Assembly (NCBI GenBank): GCA_017399145.1
Contig: JAFQEG010000011.1
Span: 1 to 64,000 of the forward strand
Source: Clostridia bacterium
GTDB lineage: Bacteria > Bacillota > Clostridia > Oscillospirales > CAG-272
Length of the DNA stretch: 64,000 bases
Reading direction: 5' to 3'
Shown here: positions 57,260 to 64,000 of the stretch, piece after piece
How the letters are laid out: every line of letters begins with the position of its first letter
How positions within the stretch are numbered: the stretch's first letter is position 1
Position numbers and translations under genes: made by a program
The notes under the pieces: model-generated
Seen by the model: the letters and a program-made list of their open reading frames with translations, nothing else
Databases searched by the model: none
What the model was told of the DNA's origin: nothing

Positions 57260-60200
57260 ATGGATATAAAAACCTTTATCAAGGACGCAAACGAAGAATA
57301 TGTCAAAATGAAAAGTGACCTTGAGGTTGAAAGAAAGACCCTTTCCGAGGCACTCAAGAAGGCAGAGGACGCTCTAAACAATGAAAGAGAGCGCTTTAGG
57401 GCTGAGGAAAAGGAGCTTCTTAGCGTTTTAGATGCTACCAAAAAGGAAAGAATCGGCGAGATTGAAAGAATTGCTACCGAAAAAATGGATATTCTTAAAG
57501 CCGAAAAGGATAAGATAATAAATAGCGAGGCCTCTCGTAGGCAAAACGTTGAAAATGCCTACAAGGATAGATTTGAGGGACTTGAATCTGAGCATAATGA
57601 AAGACTAGAGGAGCTTAAGAGAAGATACGAAACTCGCAAAAATCTCGCTAAGCGAGAGTACGAGGAATTAAGACAGGACCTAGAAAGCTCATCGGCTGTG
57701 CACGGGGATATGGACGCTATGCTTGCAAGTCAGCAAAATCGTGACCTGCTAGAGAAAATCGATGAGATTGAGGACAGAAACGTTTTGCTTCGTGCATCTA
57801 TCAAGGAGGAGCTTGAAAGCTATAGCGAAAAGCTAACTGAGTATTTAAATCTTAAGGATTTCACCTTTGAGCCACCCTCGAAAAAGGACCTTTTAGAAAG
57901 AGCAAATAGGTATTACGAAAGCTTAGATGAGCTAAACGTATACAAGGCTAAGCTTCAAAAATCTCAGGGCTGTGATGCCCTTGTTGAGTACAACAAGGCA
58001 ACCCTTGAGGAGGCGAAGAAGGAATTTGAAAAGAGCCTTCAGGAAATCGACGAATGGTATTTGCAGGAGCTTGAGGGCGAAAATCGCAAATACACAAAGG
58101 AAAAGAATATCCTAGAAAATCAAAAGAACAATTCTGATGTTGAAAAGCCTGAAATTGCCGAAAGAATCGCTCAAATTGACAAGGAGCTAAAGGAAATTGA
58201 GGAATCTCTAATTGCTGAAAGTGGCAAGATTATGGAGGACTTGTCAAAAAGCGAGGGCGCTAAGACCAGAATGTTTAACATGATTAAGGCAGAGGAGCTA
58301 AGAGTACAGGAGGAAGGACTTCAAAAGGCTAAGGAAAGGCTTGATGAGTTTGTTAAGAGTCAAGATAAAAGGCTTGAGGACCTACTAAACAGAATCAAGA
58401 AGGATTTACAAGAGATAATTGGTAGTGGCAAAGACTTTTCCGTAGGTCAAATAAGAGACGGAAGGGTACGGACCGCCTTGCCGAAGTCAATTGCAATAGG
58501 TAGATGTGGCACAACTCTTGCACAATGTGAGCTTGTGGAAAGGCTTTACGGTAAGAGTGGGTTAGAAATACCTGCTACCGTAAGCGTTGACGTTTTAGGT
58601 GGCGAGGCATTAATCTTTACCTCGGACAACGAGGAATATCTTGACAGAATTATGGGTGGTATTACTCTTAAATTCTTAGAGGAATTTCCCAAGGAAAGCC
58701 TAGGGGTTAGAATTATTTCCTCTGAAAGAGAAATATTTAACTCAATTGCTAGTGGAATAGCAGAGAATGAAAAATCAACAATTATCAATAAGGACCCACA
58801 CCCAGCCCTTACCTTTGCTGATGCAGAGTCAAACAGAATTGCATCTAAGCTAGGCGGGGAGATAAAAAATGCCTTCGACCTTTACGAAAAAGAAAAGGGC
58901 AGAGTCATCACTCTTGTTGTTATTCGTGATGGCATTGAGGAAATCCTAGGGGATAAGGAAATGCTAGCGATTCTTAGAAAGCTTCTTTCTGAAAGAGGAA
59001 GAAATTCCGGAATTAGATTTATAATTGCTTGCAAGAATACCGAGGAATTAAAGGACCTTTACGAGAGTGGACTTTCTATTTCTATTAAGGGCGAGGACGT
59101 GCTTTATGGCGAGGAAAAAATTGACATTTGCACTATTCCAAATCAAGATATATCATTCTTTATAAAGGGTGTTTTTTCCGATATAGCATCTCTTAACGAG
59201 GGCTTTGCAGGTGGCGATATTCCTCTTGCTAGCTATTGTGCTAGCCTTGACGAGTTAGACAAGACAGAAAAGGAAGCTAAAAAAAACCAAGTCAATAAAG
59301 CCTTTTCAATAGATGGAAGAATTACCTATGAGGATTTGGGCTTTAACAGTCCTTTTGAGGAAATGGGCGAGGAGTTTGACTTGCCTATTGGCGCAACAGA
59401 AAATGGAATTGCCACAATTAGCTTTGATTGCGGAAATAAGGGTGGACAGAATACAGGTGGACTAGTTGTTGGTGCAACTGCTACCGGAAAATCCTCCCTT
59501 CTTAATAGTCTTGTTGTAGAGGGCTGTAAGAAATATTCCCCTAAGGACCTTGAATTGTGGCTTTTGGACTTTAAAAAAGAGGGCGCAGTAAACGGATATG
59601 TCGACTCAAAAATCCCTCATATTAAGGTGCTTAAGCAGGGTGCTAACGAGGACGATATTTATTATATCCTAAGCAACCTATGTGTGGAAATTGAGAGGAG
59701 AAGGGACCTCTTTGAAGCAACAGGGGCAGGGATAAGACAAGAGAAATTTAAAAACGTATTTGAATATAATGAATTTGTAAGGAAAAATGATGGCTACGGC
59801 GACACTCTACCTAGAATTGTATTGATTGTCGATGAGGTGCAGGAGCTGTTTCAAAATAAGGAAAACAGCCTAATTGCAGAAATTATGACAATGCTAGCGA
59901 CAATTACGGTAAGAGGTCGATGTATGGGTATCCATACGGTTATGATTGGAAACGGGATATGTCCCGATGATTTTGCTTTTAGAAATGCTTACATTAATCA
60001 CATTAAGTGTAAGGTAAGCTTTAGAATGAGTGAGGGTGCATTGAGAGAAGCACAGCTAGGCAAGGAATTTGAGGAAATTAGTCAAGAAATTTCCACCTTA
60101 CAGCCTGGTCAAATGTACGTTTCGCTTGGAAACAACATAGTTAAAGCAAAGACTCCTTATGTTAATAGTCAGTGCCTTGAGGAATATCTTGAAGAGATAC

Positions 60201-61048
60201 GCAAGAATTTTAAGAATGTAGAAAATAGCAAGAATGACTACTCGTGGTTTATGAAAAATCCAATTTATTCACAAGAGGGCACCTCCCTTGTGATTGGAGA
60301 ATGCTTTTACACAGGTAAGCCTGTATATGCAACCTTCAATGATAAAAGGTCGTCACTGGCTGTATTAAGTAAAAATGAGGACGTTCAGTCCCGTATTCTT
60401 TCCTCTATTTTAATAGGGGTAAGTGAGGTAAAGGGGGCAAGGGCGCTTTGCTGTAATGGTGCTAGCATATACGAGGCACTATTTCATAAAACTATAAAGG
60501 AAAGGGCAGGACTAAGCGTAAGAGGCTACGAGAAAACTGATTTTGCCGAGATGATTAAGGACGCATATAGCGAGCTTGTAAGCAGACAAAACAGTAATCA
60601 GAAAAATGATGCACCTTTATTTGTAATAATCAATGGCTTATCAAGGCTTACTCAATTAGACGGAAGAATATCTAATAACGAGGGACCTAGATTTGCCTCA
60701 TCCTCAATCGATAATATTCTTGGAAATAAAATGGGCTTTGTTGTTAGTCAACCACAGGACCATAATATTAGTGTAAGACAGGCTTGTCAGGACTTGATTA
60801 CACAGGGCACAGAGGTTGGTATTTACGTTGTTATCTCTGCGGATAGCATAGAAAATTGCACTGAGCTTGTTTCAAAATGTCAGGACGTGGTTGCTACAAA
60901 TGATATTTTAGAGGATTTTGACCTTGAGGGCTGTGGACTTGGCAGACTTGTGCCATTTCTTTCAAAAATAGAAAAGGATGAACACGAAAGCGTGATTTTT
61001 ACACGTGGCAATAGCATCGACAAAATAAAACCTATCATCTTTGGATAA
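57260..61048 (+). CDS. Coiled-coil FtsK/SpoIIIE-type ATPase (type VII secretion EssC-like)
   Basis: 1262 residues. Residues 1 to about 400 are charged coiled coil (YVKMKSDLEVERKTLSEALK), with no membrane helix. Three FtsK/HerA-like modules appear to follow: about 420-690, degenerate; about 700-1000, active, with Walker A GATATGKSS (738-746) and Walker B RIVLIVDEVQEL (Asp 858, Glu 859); and about 1020-1262, degenerate (LAVLSKNEDVQSRI where a P-loop would be, then PLFVIINGLSRL). One active plus inert modules recalls EssC/EccC of type VII secretion. GAAGGAGGCATTTAGG fixes the start. It leads an operon of related and small helical proteins. Secretion is inferred; a DNA or protein translocase with another role is possible. 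Confidence 0.78.
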   Translation: MDIKTFIKDANEEYVKMKSDLEVERKTLSEALKKAEDALNNERERFRAEEKELLSVLDATKKERIGEIERIATEKMDILKAEKDKIINSEASRRQNVENAYKDRFEGLESEHNERLEELKRRYETRKNLAKREYEELRQDLESSSAVHGDMDAMLASQQNRDLLEKIDEIEDRNVLLRASIKEELESYSEKLTEYLNLKDFTFEPPSKKDLLERANRYYESLDELNVYKAKLQKSQGCDALVEYNKATLEEAKKEFEKSLQEIDEWYLQELEGENRKYTKEKNILENQKNNSDVEKPEIAERIAQIDKELKEIEESLIAESGKIMEDLSKSEGAKTRMFNMIKAEELRVQEEGLQKAKERLDEFVKSQDKRLEDLLNRIKKDLQEIIGSGKDFSVGQIRDGRVRTALPKSIAIGRCGTTLAQCELVERLYGKSGLEIPATVSVDVLGGEALIFTSDNEEYLDRIMGGITLKFLEEFPKESLGVRIISSEREIFNSIASGIAENEKSTIINKDPHPALTFADAESNRIASKLGGEIKNAFDLYEKEKGRVITLVVIRDGIEEILGDKEMLAILRKLLSERGRNSGIRFIIACKNTEELKDLYESGLSISIKGEDVLYGEEKIDICTIPNQDISFFIKGVFSDIASLNEGFAGGDIPLASYCASLDELDKTEKEAKKNQVNKAFSIDGRITYEDLGFNSPFEEMGEEFDLPIGATENGIATISFDCGNKGGQNTGGLVVGATATGKSSLLNSLVVEGCKKYSPKDLELWLLDFKKEGAVNGYVDSKIPHIKVLKQGANEDDIYYILSNLCVEIERRRDLFEATGAGIRQEKFKNVFEYNEFVRKNDGYGDTLPRIVLIVDEVQELFQNKENSLIAEIMTMLATITVRGRCMGIHTVMIGNGICPDDFAFRNAYINHIKCKVSFRMSEGALREAQLGKEFEEISQEISTLQPGQMYVSLGNNIVKAKTPYVNSQCLEEYLEEIRKNFKNVENSKNDYSWFMKNPIYSQEGTSLVIGECFYTGKPVYATFNDKRSSLAVLSKNEDVQSRILSSILIGVSEVKGARALCCNGASIYEALFHKTIKERAGLSVRGYEKTDFAEMIKDAYSELVSRQNSNQKNDAPLFVIINGLSRLTQLDGRISNNEGPRFASSSIDNILGNKMGFVVSQPQDHNISVRQACQDLITQGTEVGIYVVISADSIENCTELVSKCQDVVATNDILEDFDLEGCGLGRLVPFLSKIEKDEHESVIFTRGNSIDKIKPIIFG

Positions 61049-61082
61049 TCGTTAGATTTAAAAGGGATTGGTATGATAATTA

Positions 61083-62027
61083 ATGGAAAACAATAATTTT
61101 AATATGAATAACAATGATTTAAAGGACTTGGGCTTTTTTGACTTTGTGCCAAAGGGTAAGAATCAGTATACATCAATACCCTTCGGCTTTAAGGAAAATG
61201 GAATTGTAGCCCTTGACCTAGATGAATGGAAAAATGGTGGAATGCTTACGTTAGCAGAGGACATAGATGAGATAGAAGCATTGCAAGAGGCTATTCTGTT
61301 AATGGGCTGTATGAAGTATTCACCAGATGACCTAAGGGTTATGGCTATTAGTAAAAATAGCTCCCTTGCAAGTAATTTGAAGAAATGGGACCTTCCTCAC
61401 ACTATAAGCACTATTTGTGTTGGGAATTACTATGACTTTGCAATGGCGCTTGAAAATCTTTTGAATTTTATTAAAAGACGAGACCAAAAGCTACAAATAC
61501 TAGGAAAAATAAATAACATTCAGGTGGAAAATATCTTTGAGTTTAATAAAATCGCATTAGAAGACTCAAAAAATTCAATAGCGCCAATGGAAAGAGTAAT
61601 GGTCTTTATTGACGACATATACGACATTATTGATACCGCTAGCAAAGAAAGTGATAAAGACGAAATTATGGAAAGGCTAGCCCAGGTTATAATAAGCGGT
61701 AAGGATGTAGGCGTTTACCTAGTGGCAGGCGCAACACCTAGGGCACAGCTAGACTATAAAATAACTAAGTCGGTTGCCCCTTATGTAAGTACTCTTGGCA
61801 CCTTTAGGTTGGAAAATGGACTTGAGGCAGAGTTAAGCCTAGGTGGGGACCTTGAGGGTCACACAGAGGATATAGAGGGATTAGCCAAGGGTCAGCTTTT
61901 TTTGGTGGCTAGCTGTGAAAACGGTAAGAAAAAAAGCCTAGTTAAATTAGCAAAATATGACACCTTGCAAAGAGAGGAATACGTAAGCGCAATAAAGGAC
62001 AATTACTTCTTCTTTCAAAATAATTAA
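61083..62027 (+). CDS. Degenerate FtsK/SpoIIIE-like ATPase-fold protein 1
   Basis: 314 residues resembling a single FtsK module without catalytic residues: the expected P-loop position reads GGMLTLAEDIDEIEALQEAI, followed by LMGCMKYSPDDLRVMAISKN (equivalent to the KYSPKDLELWLLDF segment of the larger protein), RRDQKLQILGKINNIQVENI and a Walker-B-like RVMVFIDDIYDII. It is likely a structural subunit. In-frame stops immediately upstream force ATG 61083; the AAAGGGA site is 16 bases away and better suits a short overlapping ATG reading frame at 61073, so initiation may be weak or coupled. Confidence 0.7.
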   Translation: MENNNFNMNNNDLKDLGFFDFVPKGKNQYTSIPFGFKENGIVALDLDEWKNGGMLTLAEDIDEIEALQEAILLMGCMKYSPDDLRVMAISKNSSLASNLKKWDLPHTISTICVGNYYDFAMALENLLNFIKRRDQKLQILGKINNIQVENIFEFNKIALEDSKNSIAPMERVMVFIDDIYDIIDTASKESDKDEIMERLAQVIISGKDVGVYLVAGATPRAQLDYKITKSVAPYVSTLGTFRLENGLEAELSLGGDLEGHTEDIEGLAKGQLFLVASCENGKKKSLVKLAKYDTLQREEYVSAIKDNYFFFQNN

Positions 62028-62038
62028 GGGGGATGGGT

Positions 62039-63022
62039 ATGAGCTTTTTTAGTAGAAAAAGAGAAAAATCACAACTCGACGCTAAAAGACTTGAGGGTGT
62101 AGGCACAAACGAAATAAATCGTGATGGATACTGTCCGCTAGTGTGCAAAATACCGGTTGGTCTTTGCGAAAACGAGATTTACAATTTGGACTTTAGTAGC
62201 GAAAGAGACGCTTGTGCGTCTTATATGATAACAGGAAACAGGGATTCAATAAAGGGACTATTAGACGCAATAATTATAAATGGATCCTTGAAATATACAC
62301 CAGGTGAGGTTTCCTTTAGGCTTTATGATACAGAGTCTTATGGAATGCTAGACCCATATGAAAATGCAAGACTTCCACATATCACAAGAATAGGGTCACA
62401 TATAGGCGAAAACGAGGCTGTTCACGAGCTATTTAGACTAGCTGACGTAATAAAAAAGCGTGGCGAGCTTTTTAAGTCTCTTGGTGAAAAATGTGGGGTA
62501 GAAATCAATAATATTTGTGAATATAATTCCTATGCTAAGACCCAAGAAAAGGGCACCTTCAAGCATAAGAAGAGAATTATAGCTGTACTTAACGGAATTA
62601 GAAAAATTTTAAATTCTCCTCAAGCAGACGAAAGATATGTAAAGCAGGTATGCTATCTTGTTGAGAATATAGCAAAAAGAGGGTCAGCCCTAGGTGTGCA
62701 TTTGATTTTGACAAGCACAGCCTTTTCGAATAGCGAGATTGACAAGCTACTACAAAGCACCTTTGTACAAAGGGCACAGGGAAGAGTGGTCCTTGCGCAA
62801 GAAAAGAGTGAGGCTAAAAGGTTAGACTTTGGTAAGGCCTTTGCTAAGAGAATAAAGGAAATAGCAAGGTTAGGTAAGGGACAAGGCCTTGTGACAGTTG
62901 ACGGAAAACGGGTAAGCCTTGTTGATATAGCAACCCTTACACCACTAGAGGAATATATTGAAATGGTAAGCGACTCTGTCTTCTTCTATGAAGAAAAAAC
63001 CGAGAAGCTAAGTAAAAAATAG
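62039..63022 (+). CDS. Degenerate FtsK/SpoIIIE-like ATPase-fold protein 2
   Basis: 327 residues, again one FtsK-like module: YMITGNRDSIKGLLDAIIIN in place of the P-loop, GSLKYTPGEVSFRLYDTESY, VIKKRGELFKSLGEKCGVEI, and KKRIIAVLNGIRKIL as a Walker-B relic without the acidic pair. ALGVHLILTSTAFSNSEIDK matches the sensor-like segment of FtsK domains. GGGGGAT five bases before ATG 62039 supports that start over an ATG two codons earlier. Ends 10 bp before the next gene. Probably assembles with the active ATPase. Confidence 0.7.
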   Translation: MSFFSRKREKSQLDAKRLEGVGTNEINRDGYCPLVCKIPVGLCENEIYNLDFSSERDACASYMITGNRDSIKGLLDAIIINGSLKYTPGEVSFRLYDTESYGMLDPYENARLPHITRIGSHIGENEAVHELFRLADVIKKRGELFKSLGEKCGVEINNICEYNSYAKTQEKGTFKHKKRIIAVLNGIRKILNSPQADERYVKQVCYLVENIAKRGSALGVHLILTSTAFSNSEIDKLLQSTFVQRAQGRVVLAQEKSEAKRLDFGKAFAKRIKEIARLGKGQGLVTVDGKRVSLVDIATLTPLEEYIEMVSDSVFFYEEKTEKLSKK

Positions 63023-63032
63023 GGAAAAGAAA

Positions 63033-63278
63033 ATGACTAAGAATGGCAAGCAAGAGGCGATAGCCTTGATAAACGCACTGAGGACCTGCAAGGATTCGGC
63101 AGATGACGGAATAAAGAGTGCTTATTACAAAAGCGAGGATTTGCTTTGGGAGGATAAGCAACGTGCTGTTTTTGATAGAAATATTGAGCAGGTAATTAGT
63201 ATTGCGATAAATGGAATAAACCTACTTGACAGATATGCCAATGAAATGGAATTGATGGTTAAGGAGGGTGACAAATGA
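63033..63278 (+). CDS. Small helical protein 1 of the FtsK-like operon
   Basis: 81 residues, all-helical and acidic, no signal peptide: QEAIALINALRTCKDSADDG, then YYKSEDLLWEDKQRAVFDRN and a closing helix NGINLLDRYANEMELMVKEG. Size and helix-turn-helix hairpin layout recall WXG100 proteins; there is a LLWED turn but no strict WxG. It overlaps the next gene by 4 bp. Candidate substrate, chaperone or partner of the ATPases; function not assigned. Confidence 0.65.
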   Translation: MTKNGKQEAIALINALRTCKDSADDGIKSAYYKSEDLLWEDKQRAVFDRNIEQVISIAINGINLLDRYANEMELMVKEGDK

Positions 63279-63556
63279 GCGAGGCTGATAGAATAGATAT
63301 GGACGTGTCAGTTGAGGATTTGGCTTCTGTAAGAGAGCACATAAGCCTTTGCTCAAGAGCATTTTCCACAGCTACTCAAAAAATAGAGGAATATTCAAAA
63401 AACGGAAACGAAAAATATAGCATGTCCAAGGACACTAACGAAAAATCAATGGAGATTTTAGGTGCTACTGCAATGGGAATAAACGGCTTAGCTATACATT
63501 TAAGCAAGCTTGAGGATTACGTTAAGGAATACTTAAGCTGTAAGTATGAGGGGTAG
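63275..63556 (+). CDS. Small helical protein 2 (WXG100-sized)
   Basis: 93 residues, all helix: VEDLASVREHISLCSRAFST, a loop with NGNEKYSMSKDTNEKS, then ATAMGINGLAIHLSKLEDYV ending KEYLSCKYEG. The length equals that of ESAT-6/WXG100 proteins but the central Trp-x-Gly is absent. ATGA overlap with the previous gene shows tight coupling in the operon. Confidence 0.65.
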   Translation: MSEADRIDMDVSVEDLASVREHISLCSRAFSTATQKIEEYSKNGNEKYSMSKDTNEKSMEILGATAMGINGLAIHLSKLEDYVKEYLSCKYEG

Positions 63557-63560
63557 GTGC

Positions 63561-63842
63561 ATGACCTTGAAGAAAATGAAGAAAACCTCCTTAGAGCTTC
63601 AATTAATTGAGGCAAGCGAAGCCTTTGAAGCACTAAAGCAAGCCTATTCCACAGACTCCTGGAGTGATTCGGTTAAGGAATCCTATGGAAGATTGCTTGA
63701 CCAACAAGAGATAGTGCTTGAAAAATTAAACGACTATACCGAGGCTAAAAGAGATCTTGTGCAGGACGTAGACCTAGAGGATGTTGACAAGCTAATCCAG
63801 TTAGCAAAGGGCGTTTGCGATCAGGCAGGTGACATTAAATGA
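63561..63842 (+). CDS. Small helical protein 3 (WXG-like turn)
   Basis: 93 residues: ELQLIEASEAFEALKQAYST, a turn DSWSDSVKESYG (Trp-Ser-Asp, reminiscent of WxG), then helix RLLDQQEIVLEKLNDYTEAK and QLAKGVCDQAGDIK. No signal peptide. ATG 63561 follows GAGGGGTAGGTGC; an in-frame ATG five codons earlier lies in the preceding gene. Overlaps the next start by 4 bp. Confidence 0.65.
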   Translation: MTLKKMKKTSLELQLIEASEAFEALKQAYSTDSWSDSVKESYGRLLDQQEIVLEKLNDYTEAKRDLVQDVDLEDVDKLIQLAKGVCDQAGDIK

Positions 63843-64000
63843 GTAAAAGAAATAATCGTGCCTGTGTTAGCCTAGTTGCAATAGGAAGATTTTACAGTAT
63901 GCTTTTAGCCTACAAGAGTGCCCTTGAGGGGGTCCTTCGTGAGGTAGGCGTAAGGGAAGAATACCTAGGTCAAATAGAAAAGGACAAAAAAGCACTAGAA
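63839..64000 (+). CDS. Operon continuation, partial protein
   Basis: Only the first 54 codons lie in the window: MSKRNNRACVSLVAIGRFYS, then MLLAYKSALEGVLREVGVRE and EYLGQIEKDKKALE. It looks helical, beginning in an ATGA overlap with the previous gene, so the FtsK-like operon continues beyond the window. No family can be assigned from this piece. Confidence 0.6.
   Translation, partial: MSKRNNRACVSLVAIGRFYSMLLAYKSALEGVLREVGVREEYLGQIEKDKKALE

Overview
The window looks like the chromosome of a strictly anaerobic, low-GC Firmicute, most likely an uncultured gut or rumen Clostridia member. Supporting signs are strong AGGAGG-type ribosome sites, many sigma-A promoters spaced 17 bp (often with a TGn extended -10), an oxygen-detoxifying flavodiiron protein with rubredoxin, a xylose and glycan diet, many BspA-type leucine-rich-repeat proteins, and CotH and Cys-rich lipoproteins. 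I saw no rRNA, canonical tRNA, CRISPR array, transposase, integrase or prophage. The exact taxon is not recoverable from the sequence alone.

Layout. 1-9867: a partial FGGY sugar kinase diverges from a large secreted clan GH-A lipoprotein; then a small membrane protein, flavodiiron protein plus rubredoxin, a cyclase and a sugar acetyltransferase, and a lipoprotein. 9956-17333 (minus strand): a heparinase II/III-like lyase, then a probable RNA-repair locus consisting of RtcB ligase, a slipin/SPFH protein, about 600 bp of strongly structured non-coding DNA with a tRNA T-arm mimic, and two WYL-domain regulators. 17499-19368: MscL and an ECF sigma/anti-sigma pair. 19529-26644: a small secreted protein, a giant RHS-repeat polymorphic toxin (broken by a 1-nt frameshift) with a type-17 toxin tip, and its immunity gene. 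26611-27000: short intergenic repeats. 27048-34079: a CotH-kinase lipoprotein and five tandem leucine-rich-repeat proteins without signal peptides. 34110-38406: dus, an autoinhibited Fic protein, a small Cys protein, cysS and a CPBP protease.

38487-43577: the translation/transcription operon rimP-nusA-rnpM(ylxR)-ylxQ-infB, with rimP apparently starting at a rare ATT codon. 43880-53485: a xylose/xyloglucan locus with xylA-xylB plus a secreted LRR protein on the minus strand, and an AraC regulator, GH31 alpha-xylosidase and GH3 beta-xylosidase on the plus strand. A perfect 23-bp inverted repeat brackets the regulator gene and lies in both promoter regions, so it is a candidate operator. 53535-54110: an array of 89-90-bp tandem repeats. 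54172-56829: an XRE regulator and a GH92 mannosidase. 57260-64000: an operon of FtsK/SpoIIIE-like ATPases, only one module of which keeps a Walker A motif, followed by at least four small helical proteins of WXG100 size. This resembles a divergent type VII secretion machine and runs off the window.

The two loci most worth follow-up are the RtcB-slipin-WYL locus with its candidate ncRNAs, and the FtsK/small-helical-protein operon. Several intergenic insertions flanked by direct repeats suggest small non-autonomous mobile elements.
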